Part shown: in pieces, positions 49,125 through 57,367 of the stretch
Layout of the letters: the number at the start of each line of letters is the position of its first letter
Position numbering within the stretch: position 1 is the first letter of the stretch
NCBI GenBank assembly: GCA_009695195.1
Contig: SIBJ01000003.1
Location: 26,400 to 90,399 of the forward strand
Source: Pedosphaera sp.
GTDB lineage: Bacteria; Verrucomicrobiota; Verrucomicrobiia; Limisphaerales; JADLHS01
Length of the DNA stretch: 64,000 nucleotides
Direction: 5' to 3'
The notes under the pieces: model-generated
Database searches by the model: none
The model's input: the letters and a program-made list of their open reading frames with translations, nothing else
What the model was told of the DNA's origin: nothing
Program-made: the position numbers and the translations under genes

Positions 49125-49390
49125 GGTCGCGAACCCTTCTTCGCCGCGCGGCGGATGGAGCGGTATGCGGCTTCGCCCACCGCGCGTTCTTGAGCGTCGC
49201 CCGCCGGATCCGGGCCGTAGGCTTCCTCCAATTGGGCGGGGGTGAGCGGCGGCGGGTTCAGGTAGTCCGAATCCTGCCGCTCCATCCGGCGCAACGCTTC
49301 GCGCACGACTTCGCTCTGATTGTTGTAACGCCCGCTCTTCACCATGCGGCGGATGAACGACTCGTTTTCTTTGGCCAGCGCGTGTGCCAT
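49121..49390 (-). CDS. ParD/CopG-like antitoxin of the MazF-type pair
   Basis: 89 residues. The N-terminus 'NESFIRRMVKSGRYNNQSEV' followed by 'VREALRRMERQD' is a ribbon-helix-helix ParD-type domain. The C-terminal region (about 45-89) would bind the toxin. Pairing a ParD-like antitoxin with a MazF-like toxin is a mixed combination. Unlike the other TA modules in the window, I could not find a duplicated host-gene end around this one. Confidence 0.85.
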   Translation of the reverse strand: MAHALAKENESFIRRMVKSGRYNNQSEVVREALRRMERQDSDYLNPPPLTPAQLEEAYGPDPAGDAQERAVGEAAYRSIRRAAKKGSRP

Positions 49391-49448
49391 GAAATGAAGT
49401 TGCCAACTAATGGCCGTGTGTCAAGGGCGACGAGATGATGCCGGGTCA

Positions 49449-50213
49449 TCAGTTCCCGAAAATCCGCAACAAATCCTTCGCCGCCGCTTCGTAGGCTTTC
49501 TGCTTGAGCTTCTCCACCTGCGCCTGATCGGACACTTCGCGGTTGTATGCCCCGCTCACAGCCTTGTCCTCGAACGGTTCGGGCGCGAACACCGACCAGT
49601 TGCCGGTGCGAACGTCAATGACGGCCACCTTGAGTCGGATGCGCATGATCTGTCTTTCGTCCGGCAACGACCAGCCGACAATCGGCACCCACGACACCGG
49701 CTTGCTCGCGAGATCCTTGCGCGCCGATTCGAGCACGCCCCAATAACAAAGGATGCTTTCGCAACCGCCTTTCGCCGCCGCGAGCCGCAGCGACTTCGCG
49801 TAACTGGCGCGCACTTCCTGGTCGGGCTTCGCGTCGCCATGCCGCAGGTCGGCAGGCACACCACTGAAAGGCACGACGCTCACGAACCGGCCCAGCTCGT
49901 TGGCCATTGGATCGTCGGGGATCATCGCGCCGGATTGGATCAGCAGGATGGCATTGCCGCGGCGCAATTTTACACGCGTCGGCGTGTCGAGCGCCTTGGC
50001 GATGTCCGAGTCTGTGATGGAATGGTCACGGTCCACGCCGAGCACGTCGAATTCGTTTAACTCGCCATGATAAAGCGAGCCGCCGTAATACGCCCCGCCG
50101 CGATAGCCAGAGTTGGAGATGGAACGCGTTTGACAACCGGTTAGAAGAACCAGCCCTGTTGCTGCCAGACAAGCCAGTGAGAATTGAAGAGAGAGACGGT
50201 GTCGTGTTTTCAT
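49449..50213 (-). CDS. Conserved hypothetical lipoprotein
   Basis: 254 residues. 'LSLACLAATGLVLLTGCQTR'-like signal (here 'FSLACLAATGLVLLTGCQTR') with lipobox Cys. A repeated Gly/Tyr segment ('YRGGAYYGGSLYHGEL') follows, then an alpha/beta domain with 'GNAILLIQSGAMIPDDPM', 'CYWGVLESARKDLASKPVSW' and 'IRLKVAVIDVRTGNWSVFAP'. Envelope-anchored, function unknown. Confidence 0.75.
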   Translation of the reverse strand: MKTRHRLSLQFSLACLAATGLVLLTGCQTRSISNSGYRGGAYYGGSLYHGELNEFDVLGVDRDHSITDSDIAKALDTPTRVKLRRGNAILLIQSGAMIPDDPMANELGRFVSVVPFSGVPADLRHGDAKPDQEVRASYAKSLRLAAAKGGCESILCYWGVLESARKDLASKPVSWVPIVGWSLPDERQIMRIRLKVAVIDVRTGNWSVFAPEPFEDKAVSGAYNREVSDQAQVEKLKQKAYEAAAKDLLRIFGN

Positions 50214-50277
50214 AAGTTTGAATGCAAACCCGTTTTTTTGACGCCGAAAACGATTTGGCGTTCAATCGGGAACCTGA

Positions 50278-51534
50278 TCAGGGAAACAATCCCCGAATCC
50301 GCTTCGCTTCCTGCACGCGCTTGACGCCGACGCTCAGCGCGGCGAGGCGCATTGAGATTTTTTGTTTGCGGCTCGACGCGAGAATTTGCGTGTAGGCGGT
50401 TTCCAGGATGCGGAACAACTTGTCGGTGATCTCCGTTTCACCCCAGAAAAAGCTTTGCAGGTCCTGCACCCACTCGAAGTAGCTCACCACCACGCCGCCC
50501 GCGTTGCAGAGGATGTCGGGAATCAGAAAAATCTCCGGCCGTTGCGCGAGGATCGCGTCGGCCTCGGGCGTGGTCGGGCCGTTGGCGGCCTCGGCGAGGA
50601 TGCGGCATTGGATTTTGCCGGCGTTCGCCTTCGTGATCTGCCGTTCGAGCGCGGCGGGGACGAGGATGTCGCACGGGAGCAGCAGCAATTGTTCGTTCGT
50701 CACCGGCTCGGATTCGGGAAAGCCGGCAATGGTTTTCTTCTCGGTGATATGTTTTTCCAACGCGAACAGATCGAGTCCGTTCGCATTGTAAATCCCGCCG
50801 CCCACGTCACTGACGGCGATGACCTTCGCGCCGTAACGCGCCAGCGAAAGCGCCGCGATGCTGCCGACGTTGCCGTAACCCTGCACGACGGCGGTGCATT
50901 TGCTCATGTCGAGACCGACCGTGTCCGTGGCGCGGTTGACGAGATACGCGACGCCGCGGCCCGTGGCCTCGCGTCGCCCGAGCGAGCCGCCGATGCTGAC
51001 CGGTTTGCCGGTGACAATGCTGGGCACCGCGTGACCTTCGTGCATCGAATAAGTGTCCATCATCCACGCCATCGTCTGCTCGTTCGTGCCGAGATCGGGC
51101 GCCATCACATCAATCTGCGGGCCGATGAACGGAATCATTTCCTGCGTATAACGACGCGTGAGACGTTCGAGCTCGGCGATGGACATTTTCGTCGGATTGC
51201 AAGTGATGCCGCCCTTCGCGCCGCCGTACGGCAGGCCGGTGAGCGCGCATTTCCAACTCATCCACATCGCCAGCGCGGCGACTTCTCCCAGCGTCACGTC
51301 CGGGTGATAACGCAAACCGCCCTTCGTCGGGCCGAGTGTGAGGTGATGTTGAACGCGGTAGCCGGGAAAAACTTTTGTGGAACCGTCATCAAGGCGAATC
51401 GGCACCGCAACGGTGACGGAGCGTTTGGGATATTTGAGCCGGTCGCGTTCGGCGGTGGGAATCTCAAGGTGGTCGGCGACCGAATCGAATTGCTGGCTCG
51501 CCATGCGGAAAGTCGGATGGTCGTAGATTTCCAT
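50278..51534 (-). CDS. Glu/Leu/Phe/Val dehydrogenase (glutamate dehydrogenase)
   Basis: 418 residues interconverting glutamate and 2-oxoglutarate. 'KGGLRYHPDVTLGEVAALAM', 'LPYGGAKGGITCNPTKMS' (catalytic Lys), 'APDLGTNEQTMAWMMDTYS', then the Rossmann domain with 'VQGYGNVGSIAALSLARYGA' and 'EAANGPTTPEAD'. The coenzyme cannot be decided safely. A repeat-filled spacer separates it from divergent queE. Confidence 0.94.
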   Translation of the reverse strand: MEIYDHPTFRMASQQFDSVADHLEIPTAERDRLKYPKRSVTVAVPIRLDDGSTKVFPGYRVQHHLTLGPTKGGLRYHPDVTLGEVAALAMWMSWKCALTGLPYGGAKGGITCNPTKMSIAELERLTRRYTQEMIPFIGPQIDVMAPDLGTNEQTMAWMMDTYSMHEGHAVPSIVTGKPVSIGGSLGRREATGRGVAYLVNRATDTVGLDMSKCTAVVQGYGNVGSIAALSLARYGAKVIAVSDVGGGIYNANGLDLFALEKHITEKKTIAGFPESEPVTNEQLLLLPCDILVPAALERQITKANAGKIQCRILAEAANGPTTPEADAILAQRPEIFLIPDILCNAGGVVVSYFEWVQDLQSFFWGETEITDKLFRILETAYTQILASSRKQKISMRLAALSVGVKRVQEAKRIRGLFP

Positions 51535-51547
51535 GGGCGCAAGATAG

Positions 51548-51770
51548 AAAAAGGCGTGAGTGGTGAATAGTGAATTGTGAAGGGGCGAACACCCGGAGAA
51601 ACGCAGAGGCGCAGAGGACGCAGAGGTTCGCTGAGAAGATGAAGCTGCATGGCTCGCTTGCCATGTATTGGAAAGCTCTGCGACTCTCTGCGTCCTCTGC
51701 GTCTCTGCGTTAATTCTTCAGAACCGGAGTCGGGCGACGCAATTCACTATTCACCATTCACCATTCACCC
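51548..51770. repeat. Nested palindrome ('gcagaggacgcagagg' and 'gtgaatagtgaat' arms)
   Basis: Outer arms 'gaatagtgaattgtgaa' (left) and 'ttcactattcaccattcacc' (right); inner arms 'aacgcagaggcgcagaggac' and 'ctgcgtcctctgcgtctctg'. All four arms are short tandem repeats. It fills the spacer between the divergent gdh and queE genes. Confidence 0.88.
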
Positions 51771-51786
51771 CTTACCATGCCCCGGC

Positions 51787-52530
51787 ATGAGCGACACGCT
51801 GGTCGTCAACGAAATCTATTTGAGCTTGCAAGGCGAAAGCACTTTCGCCGGGCTGGCGTGTGTTTTTGTGCGGCTCACCGCCTGCAACCTGCGCTGCTCG
51901 TACTGCGACACGGCGTATGCGTTCACGGAAGGGAAAAAGCGCAACCTGCAGGAGGTGCTGTCGGAAATTAAAAAGCTGGCCGCGCCGTTCAATCACTCCG
52001 CACTCCGCACTCCGCACTCCGCACTTCCCCTCGTCGAGTTGACGGGCGGCGAACCCTTATTGCAAAAATCCGCTCTGCCGCTGATGAAACTACTTTGTGA
52101 CGACGGCTTCACCGTGCTCGTCGAGACCAGTGGCGCGCTGGACATCTCGCCGGTTGACCCGCGCGTGCGGCGCATCATGGATTTGAAATGCCCCAGCAGC
52201 GGCGAGGTCGAGCGCAACCGCTGGGAGAACATTCCGCACTTGAAAGCGACGGATGAAATCAAATTCGTCATCGGTACGATTGAAGACTACGAGTGGACCA
52301 AGCAGCAAATCGTCGCGCACAAACTCGACGCGATCTGCCCGTTGCTGATGTCGTGGGTGCATCCGTTGCGATCCGCGCAACAAGACAAATCGCTCAAACG
52401 CGTTCCCGCCGGGCAGTCTCCCATCACGCGCCAGGCTTTGGCCGAACGCATCATCGCCGACGCGTTACCGGTGCGCTTCCAGGCGCAACTCCACAAAATC
52501 ATCTGGCCGCCGGAGCAGCGGGGAGTTTGA
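51787..52530 (+). CDS. queE: 7-carboxy-7-deazaguanine synthase (radical SAM)
   Basis: 247 residues in queuosine biosynthesis. Start 'MSDTLVVNEIYLSLQGESTF'; cluster motif 'TACNLRCSYCDTAYAF' (CxxxCxxC); 'ELTGGEPLLQ' for SAM binding; 'VLVETSGALDI'; 'IMDLKCPSSGE'. About residues 70-80 read 'HSALRTPHSAL', which is a translated copy of an intergenic tandem repeat sitting just before 'PLVELTGGEP'. Despite the insertion the conserved blocks are intact, so the enzyme may still function. It stands alone; no queC or queD is nearby. Confidence 0.93.
   Translation: MSDTLVVNEIYLSLQGESTFAGLACVFVRLTACNLRCSYCDTAYAFTEGKKRNLQEVLSEIKKLAAPFNHSALRTPHSALPLVELTGGEPLLQKSALPLMKLLCDDGFTVLVETSGALDISPVDPRVRRIMDLKCPSSGEVERNRWENIPHLKATDEIKFVIGTIEDYEWTKQQIVAHKLDAICPLLMSWVHPLRSAQQDKSLKRVPAGQSPITRQALAERIIADALPVRFQAQLHKIIWPPEQRGV
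51994..52026. repeat. 'actccgc' tandem repeat inside queE
   Basis: About four units of 'actccgc' or 'cactccgcactccgcactc' type, in frame, encoding 'HSALRTPHSAL'. The same unit occurs in the aminotransferase gene (53807-53839) and upstream of clpX (57337-57366). Confidence 0.85.
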
Positions 52531-52694
52531 ATCCACGGATGAACACGGATGGACACGGATACGAACGGAGCGCGGGCTTCAGCCCGCTTCACTATCCGTC
52601 CGCCAAGAGTGTTCGCATGTTGAAGCGGACTGAAGTCCGCGCTCCTCTCACGCGCCGCCTTATCCGTGTCCATCCGTGTCCATCCGTGGTTAAG
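52531..52694. repeat. Nested palindrome ('cacggatgaacacggatgga' and 'gcgggcttcagcccgc')
   Basis: Outer arms (52531-52560 and 52662-52692) are tandem 'cacggatgg'-type units and their inverse 'ccatccgtgtccatccgtgg'; the inner palindrome (52567-52648) belongs to the same family as 2424-2533. It lies between queE and the aminotransferase. Confidence 0.9.
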
Positions 52695-52696
52695 AA

Positions 52697-54064
52697 ATGA
52701 AAACAAAACAAGTCCTCGCCCTGTTGCGCGCCTACGAATCGCGCAACGTGCTGTTCACCGAACCGGATGGCTCGTGGCCCATCGTGTGGGAACGCGCGAA
52801 GGGTGTTCACGTCTGGGACGCGGAAGGTAGAAAATATCTCGATCTGACAGCGGCGTTCGGCGTCGCGGCGGCGGGACACGCGAATCCGAATGTCGTTGCC
52901 GCCGGGCAGAAGCAAATGGCGAAGCTGCTGCACGCGATGGGCGATGTCCATCCGCACGCGCTCAAGGCGGAACTTGCGCGCGAACTGAGCCGGATCACTT
53001 TTGACCGGTGGCTCTCCAAGAAGTCCAGAGTCCAGAGTCCAGAGTCCAGAGTCGTGAGTGGAAAAACGATTTTTTGCAACTCCGGTTTCGAGGCGGTCGA
53101 GGCCGCGCTCAAGACCGCGTTGCTCGCCACCGGGCGGCGCGGCGTCATCGCGTTCGAGGGCGCGTATCACGGGCTGGGCTACGGCGCGCTCAACGCCACG
53201 CACCGCGAACATTTCCGCGGGCCGTTTCGCTCGCAGCTTCGGGAGTTCGGACATTTTGTTCCGTTTCCTGCAGGAGACGAGGTGACGATTCTCAAATCTA
53301 AAAAACAAAGTGCGCCTCCTCACGTCGTCTCCTACAAGCAAAGCGTGTCGCGTATCCGTTCGATCTTCCGCCGTGAAAAAATCGGCGCGATTCTCGTCGA
53401 GCCGATTCAGGCGCGTGGTGGCTGCAACATTCCGCCAGCGCAATTTCTGCGGTTACTCCGGAAACTTTGCGACGAGCACGGCGCGCTGCTGATCCTCGAT
53501 GAGATTTACACCGGCTTTGGTCGCACGGGAAAATGGTTTGCTTGCGAACACAGCCGCGTCGTGCCCGACGTGATCTGTCTCGGCAAGGCGCTGACCGGCG
53601 GCTTTCCGCTGTCGGCGTGCGTCGGGCGCGCGGACGTGATGGACGCGGCGTGGCCCGTGTCGCAGGGCGAGGCGATTCACACGAGCACGTTTCTCGGGCA
53701 CCCGGTGGGCTGCGCGATGGCGCTGGCGCAGATTCAAGAAATCCGCCGCTTGAAACTTTGCAAAAGGAGTGAGCGCCTCGGAAAATTCTTGCTGACCAGA
53801 CTCGCAGCACTCCGCACTCCGCATTCCGCACTCCGCATTTCCAGCCGTGGCCTCGGGCTGATGGCCGGACTTGAACTGCGCCGCGCCGACGGCTCGCCGG
53901 CGGTCGAAGAATCGTTACGCGCGATCAAAGCGATGTTGCATTGCGGTTTCATTCTCCTGCCCGAAGGCGCGCACAGTAATGTGATCAGCTTCACGCCGCC
54001 GCTGACGATTTCGCAATTCCAATTGCAAAAGACGGTTGCCGCACTGGCGGAGGTCTTGCCGTGA
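52697..54064 (+). CDS. Class III PLP-dependent aminotransferase (with two in-frame repeats)
   Basis: 455 residues. 'VWDAEGRKYLDLTAAFGVAA', 'GKTIFCNSGFEAVEAALKTA', 'GAYHGLGYGALNAT', 'LILDEIYTGFGRTGKWFACE' and PLP-binding 'CLGKALTGGFPLSACVG' identify a class III enzyme (GabT/ornithine-type). The donor is not readable. Two segments, about 109-118 'SRVQSPESRV' and about 370-381 'ALRTPHSALRIS', are translated intergenic repeats. It overlaps rsmA by a GTGA junction. Confidence 0.92.
   Translation: MKTKQVLALLRAYESRNVLFTEPDGSWPIVWERAKGVHVWDAEGRKYLDLTAAFGVAAAGHANPNVVAAGQKQMAKLLHAMGDVHPHALKAELARELSRITFDRWLSKKSRVQSPESRVVSGKTIFCNSGFEAVEAALKTALLATGRRGVIAFEGAYHGLGYGALNATHREHFRGPFRSQLREFGHFVPFPAGDEVTILKSKKQSAPPHVVSYKQSVSRIRSIFRREKIGAILVEPIQARGGCNIPPAQFLRLLRKLCDEHGALLILDEIYTGFGRTGKWFACEHSRVVPDVICLGKALTGGFPLSACVGRADVMDAAWPVSQGEAIHTSTFLGHPVGCAMALAQIQEIRRLKLCKRSERLGKFLLTRLAALRTPHSALRISSRGLGLMAGLELRRADGSPAVEESLRAIKAMLHCGFILLPEGAHSNVISFTPPLTISQFQLQKTVAALAEVLP
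53021..53054. repeat. 'tccagag' tandem repeat inside the aminotransferase gene
   Basis: About four in-frame units of 'agtccag' sequence encoding 'SRVQSPESRV', inserted between 'DRWLSKK' and 'VSGKTIF' where relatives would be expected to have a short loop. Confidence 0.82.
53807..53839. repeat. 'actccgc/attccgc' tandem repeat inside the aminotransferase gene
   Basis: In-frame units encoding 'ALRTPHSALRI', the same sequence family as in queE and upstream of clpX. Confidence 0.82.
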
Positions 54065-54954
54065 AGCTCTCGGAGATGCGCGCGGTATTGTCGGCGCGGG
54101 AGATCCAACTCACGAAATCACTGGGGCAGAATTTTTTACACGACGCGAATCAACTTGAGCGAATCGTGGCGGCGGGGAAGTTGACCAAGGCCGACAAAGT
54201 TTTGGAAATCGGTCCGGGGCTGGGGCCGTTGACGGAGTTGCTGCTGGCGCGAACGGGCGAGGTGTTAGCCATCGAGAAGGATGCGCGGTTGGTGGCGGTG
54301 TTGCGGGAGCGGTTTGGTTTGGAGTCCCGCCTTCAGCCGGTCGGGCGCGCGCCAACCCAACCGCCTGAAGGCGGGACTCCAAACCTTGAACTGCTCCACG
54401 ATGACGCGCTGGATTTTCTTCGGCGAGAGCCGCGTGATTGGAGCGGTTGGAAACTCGTCGCCAATCTGCCGTACTCCGTGGCGTCGCCGATCCTCGTCGA
54501 ACTGGCGCAGTCGCCGAAACGTCCCGAGCGCATGGTGGTGACGTTGCAGCTTGAAGTCGCTCAACGGCTCATGGCCAGCGCCGACGATGACGATTACGGC
54601 ATTCTCACCCTGCTCGTTCAGCTCGACTATGAGCCGCGCGACTGGTTCAAGATTCCGGCGACCTGTTTCTTCCCGTCGCCGGACGTGGACTCAGCCTGCG
54701 TCACCCTCGTGCGCCGCGCCACACCGTTGCTGGCCGACGAACATCGCGCGGCCTTCGTCAAGATCGTGAAGCGCGGATTCTCGCAACGGCGGAAAATGAT
54801 GCTGAAGCTGCTCAAGGCGGACTGGCCGCTGGAGAGGTTGGAAATGGCCTTCGCGGAGTTGGGCATCCCGCCGCAGACGCGCGCGGAAAAAGTTTCACTC
54901 GAATTGTTTGCGCGGCTGGCGTGCCGGTTGAATGTTCAACCCGGCCAACCCTGA
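54061..54954 (+). CDS. rsmA: 16S rRNA (adenine-N6,N6)-dimethyltransferase
   Basis: 297 residues, GTG start overlapping the aminotransferase stop. Dimethylates two adjacent adenosines near the 3' end of 16S rRNA. 'TKSLGQNFLHDANQLERIV', 'VLEIGPGLGPLTELLLA' (SAM site), 'NLPYSVASPILVEL' and 'FFPSPDVDSACVTL' are typical. Residues about 86-107 ('LESRLQPVGRAPTQPPEGGT') are a translated palindrome inserted in the loop before 'LELLHDDALDF'. Confidence 0.94.
   Translation: MKLSEMRAVLSAREIQLTKSLGQNFLHDANQLERIVAAGKLTKADKVLEIGPGLGPLTELLLARTGEVLAIEKDARLVAVLRERFGLESRLQPVGRAPTQPPEGGTPNLELLHDDALDFLRREPRDWSGWKLVANLPYSVASPILVELAQSPKRPERMVVTLQLEVAQRLMASADDDDYGILTLLVQLDYEPRDWFKIPATCFFPSPDVDSACVTLVRRATPLLADEHRAAFVKIVKRGFSQRRKMMLKLLKADWPLERLEMAFAELGIPPQTRAEKVSLELFARLACRLNVQPGQP
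54316..54385. repeat. Palindrome inserted in frame inside rsmA
   Basis: Arms 'ggtttggagtcccgccttca' and 'tgaaggcgggactccaaacc' flank a short GC-rich loop. The length (about 70 bp) keeps the rsmA frame open. Its layout matches the free intergenic palindromes of the window. Confidence 0.9.
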
Positions 54955-54960
54955 ATCTCG

Positions 54961-55524
54961 ATGGCGGAAATTTACGTCAGCACCGATGTCGAAGCCGACG
55001 GGCCGATTCCCGGACCGAACTCGATGTTAAGCTTCGGCTCGGCGGCGTATCGCGCGGACAAAACGCTCGTCAGCACGTTCACAGCGAACCTCGAAACCTT
55101 GCCCGGCGCCGCGGGCGCGCCTGACACGATGGCGTGGTGGCAAACGCAGCCGGAGGCTTGGGCCGCCTGCCGCAAGGAGCCACAGCCGCCGGCGGTCGCG
55201 CTGCAAAATTATCTCGCGTGGTTGAAACAACTCCCGGGCCAACCAGTGTTCGTCGCGTACCCGGCGGCTTACGATTTCCTGTTCGTGTATTGGTATCTCA
55301 TCAAATTCACGGGCGAGAGTCCGTTCTCCCATTCCGCGCTCGACATCAAAACCTACGCCATGGCGATGTTGCGCGGCGGTTATCGCGACGTCACCAAAGG
55401 CAACCTGCCCAAGCGGTGGTTCGACGAACTGCCGCACACGCACCGCGCGCTGGATGACGCCATCGAACAGGGCGCGCTGTTCTGCAACATGCTGGCCGAA
55501 AATTTGGCGATGAAAGTCCGATGA
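54961..55524 (+). CDS. DEDDh-type 3'-5' exonuclease (Rv2179c-like)
   Basis: 187 residues. Exo I '[11 protein letters not shown]' (Asp, Glu), Exo II '[14 protein letters not shown]' (Asp) and Exo III '[15 protein letters not shown]' (His, Asp) give the DEDDh set. The similarity is to small 3'-5' exoribonucleases such as Rv2179c. It overlaps the Nudix gene by ATGA and follows rsmA by 6 bp, so it may be part of an RNA-related operon. Confidence 0.85.
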   Translation: MAEIYVSTDVEADGPIPGPNSMLSFGSAAYRADKTLVSTFTANLETLPGAAGAPDTMAWWQTQPEAWAACRKEPQPPAVALQNYLAWLKQLPGQPVFVAYPAAYDFLFVYWYLIKFTGESPFSHSALDIKTYAMAMLRGGYRDVTKGNLPKRWFDELPHTHRALDDAIEQGALFCNMLAENLAMKVR

Positions 55525-56018
55525 GTGAAGAAATCTTCGATGTCGTCAACGAGCGCGATGAAGTCATCGGTCGTGCGCCGCGCAGTGAAGTTCATGCGCG
55601 CGGGCTGTTGCATCGCGCAGTGCATGTAATCGTGTTCAACGCGCGCGGCGAAGTGTTTCTCCAAAAGCGTTCGATGAAGAAAGACCGCCAGCCCGGAGTT
55701 TGGGACTCGTCGTCGTCGGGCCACCTGGATTCGGGCGAGGATTACGACGCGAGCGCGGTGCGCGAGTTGCGCGAGGAGATCGGCTTGAGCGTGGCGCAAA
55801 CACCGCGCCGGCTGTTCAAACTCGATGCGTGCGAGGAGACGGACGCGGAGTTCGTCTGGGTTTACCGCTGCGAAAGCGAAGGGCCGTTCACTTTGCAGCC
55901 GGACGAAATTGACGAGGGCGGCTGGTTCGCGCCGGCGGAAGTTTCGCGTTGGATGAAAGAGCGGCCAAAGGATTTTGCCAGCGCGTTTGTGTTCCTCTGG
56001 CGGAAGCTCGCTGCGTGA
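55521..56018 (+). CDS. Nudix hydrolase
   Basis: 165 residues with the Nudix box '[20 protein letters not shown]' followed by 'IGL'. The start '[20 protein letters not shown]' and '[20 protein letters not shown]' resemble IPP isomerase-like/YfcD-type Nudix proteins. It hydrolyses a nucleoside-diphosphate-linked compound or isomerises a substrate; not decided. Confidence 0.9.
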   Translation: MSEEIFDVVNERDEVIGRAPRSEVHARGLLHRAVHVIVFNARGEVFLQKRSMKKDRQPGVWDSSSSGHLDSGEDYDASAVRELREEIGLSVAQTPRRLFKLDACEETDAEFVWVYRCESEGPFTLQPDEIDEGGWFAPAEVSRWMKERPKDFASAFVFLWRKLAA

Positions 56019-56096
56019 GGAGCGCCGAGCACCGTCTCGGCTCGATGTTAAACGGATCGGAAACTGGCCGAGCCGGTGCTCGGCGCTCCGCGTCAG
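56017..56096. repeat. Palindrome ('gagcgccgagcaccg' family)
   Basis: Arms 'gaggagcgccgagcaccg' and 'cggtgctcggcgctccgcg' with an inner loop containing a 'ctcggctcg' / 'ggccgag' hairpin. It lies between the convergent Nudix and VOC genes. Confidence 0.85.
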
Positions 56097-56488
56097 CGCA
56101 CCTTGGAGTCCGCCGGGCGGTCCACGAGATGGAGCAGATTGCCTTCGCCATCTTTGAAAAATAAAATACGCCCGCCGCCCGCCGCCGGCTTGATCGGTTC
56201 AATGAACTTCACGCCACGCGCCTCGAGCTCCTTTCGCGCCGCCTCGATGGAATCCACCCGCAACGCCAGATGCCGCCAGCCGGCGAGACCGTTGTCTTGC
56301 ACCACTTCGTCGTGGCCGGTGGACGCGTAGATTTCGAACATCGAAGTCGAGCCGGGCGGGCGGATGAACAGCGGCGGCTCGTCGCCATTGGGCGCGATAC
56401 AGGCCGCGCCAAGTTTGGCAATATACCAATCGCGCAGCGCGGCGACGTCGCGGGCGGGCAGGCCGATGTGTTCCACGGGAAGGTTCAT
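56093..56488 (-). CDS. VOC family protein
   Basis: 131 residues from 'MNLPVEHIGLPARDVAALRD'. 'SMFEIYAS', 'WRHLALRVDSIEAARKELEA' and 'FKDGEGNLLHLVDRP' are glyoxalase/bleomycin-resistance fold signatures with possible metal ligands His9, Glu in 'MFEIY', His in 'WRHLAL' and His in 'NLLHLV' (Glu replaced). The substrate is unknown. Confidence 0.85.
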   Translation of the reverse strand: MNLPVEHIGLPARDVAALRDWYIAKLGAACIAPNGDEPPLFIRPPGSTSMFEIYASTGHDEVVQDNGLAGWRHLALRVDSIEAARKELEARGVKFIEPIKPAAGGGRILFFKDGEGNLLHLVDRPADSKVR

Positions 56489-56552
56489 GGGCTGCATTCA
56501 ACTAAAGTTCGCCGTGAGAAGCACGGAGAAATTTGGCGGGTGGGAAAACTTC

Positions 56553-56636
56553 TCTCTTAATCGTAATCTTCATCTTAATCACTGCGCGCCAAACACCCGA
56601 AGGAGCAAGATTAAGATGAAGATTATGATTAAGAGC
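56553..56636. repeat. Palindrome with 'cttaatcttcat' tandem arms
   Basis: Left arm 'cttaatcgtaatcttcatct' and right arm 'agattaagatgaagattatg' are inverted arrays of A/T-rich 6-bp units, the same family as at 27135-27242. Upstream of clpP. Confidence 0.85.
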
Positions 56637-56704
56637 GGGAGCCAGCGCGTTGCCTTGACGCTCCCGTGCGCCTCCGCTACGTTGCGCCACCAGAAAGAAC
56701 AGAC

Positions 56705-57334
56705 ATGAACGAAAAAAATTTTCTTGTGCCCATCGTGGTGGAGCAAACCGGCCGCGGCGAGCGGAGTTGGGACATTTACTCGCGGCTGCTCGTGGACCGC
56801 ATCATTTTCCTCACCGAGGTGAATGACATTTCCTCCAACATCATCATCGCGCAGTTGTTGTTCTGCCAGATGTCCGACCCGAAGAAGGACGTGCATCTCT
56901 ACATCAACTCACCCGGCGGCAGCGTCACGTCGGGTCTGGCGATCTACGACACGATGCAATACCTCACGTGCGACGTGAACACTTACTGCGTCGGCCAGGC
57001 GGCGAGCATGGGCGCGGTGCTGCTGGCGGCGGGCACCAAGGGCAAACGCTTCGCGCTGCCCAACGCCAACATCATGATCCATCAGGTGCTCGGCGGCGCG
57101 GAAGGCCAGGCCAGCGACGTGGAGATCCGCGTGAAATACATGCTCAAGTTAAAGCAACGTCTGAACGCCATTCTCTCAAAACACACTGGTCGTTCGGTGG
57201 AACAGGTGGAGAAGGATTGCGACCGCGATAATTTCATGAGCGCCGACGAAGCGAAAGCCTACGGCATCGTGGATCAAGTGGTGCAATCGCGGAAGGAAAT
57301 CCCCGGCGTGGAAACAACCTCGGTCGTTACCTGA
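56705..57334 (+). CDS. clpP: ATP-dependent Clp protease proteolytic subunit
   Basis: 209 residues. '[20 protein letters not shown]', active-site Ser in '[16 protein letters not shown]', His in '[10 protein letters not shown]' and Asp in '[11 protein letters not shown]'. Forms the barrel protease that receives unfolded substrates from ClpX, encoded next. The start '[20 protein letters not shown]' matches the family; the upstream extension is not supported. Confidence 0.96.
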   Translation: MNEKNFLVPIVVEQTGRGERSWDIYSRLLVDRIIFLTEVNDISSNIIIAQLLFCQMSDPKKDVHLYINSPGGSVTSGLAIYDTMQYLTCDVNTYCVGQAASMGAVLLAAGTKGKRFALPNANIMIHQVLGGAEGQASDVEIRVKYMLKLKQRLNAILSKHTGRSVEQVEKDCDRDNFMSADEAKAYGIVDQVVQSRKEIPGVETTSVVT

Positions 57335-57336
57335 CG

Positions 57337-57366
57337 CCGCATTCCGCATTCCGCACTCCGCACTAA
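57337..57366. repeat. 'attccgc/actccgc' tandem repeat upstream of clpX
   Basis: About four units, in the 33-bp gap between clpP and clpX. It is the free intergenic counterpart of the repeats inside queE and the aminotransferase gene. Confidence 0.8.
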
Positions 57367-57367
57367 A

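Noticed and set aside
48801..49406. 201-codon version of the MazF-like ORF
   Set aside because: Its first half is out of frame with the antitoxin gene it overlaps; the GTG at 49124 gives the normal toxin.
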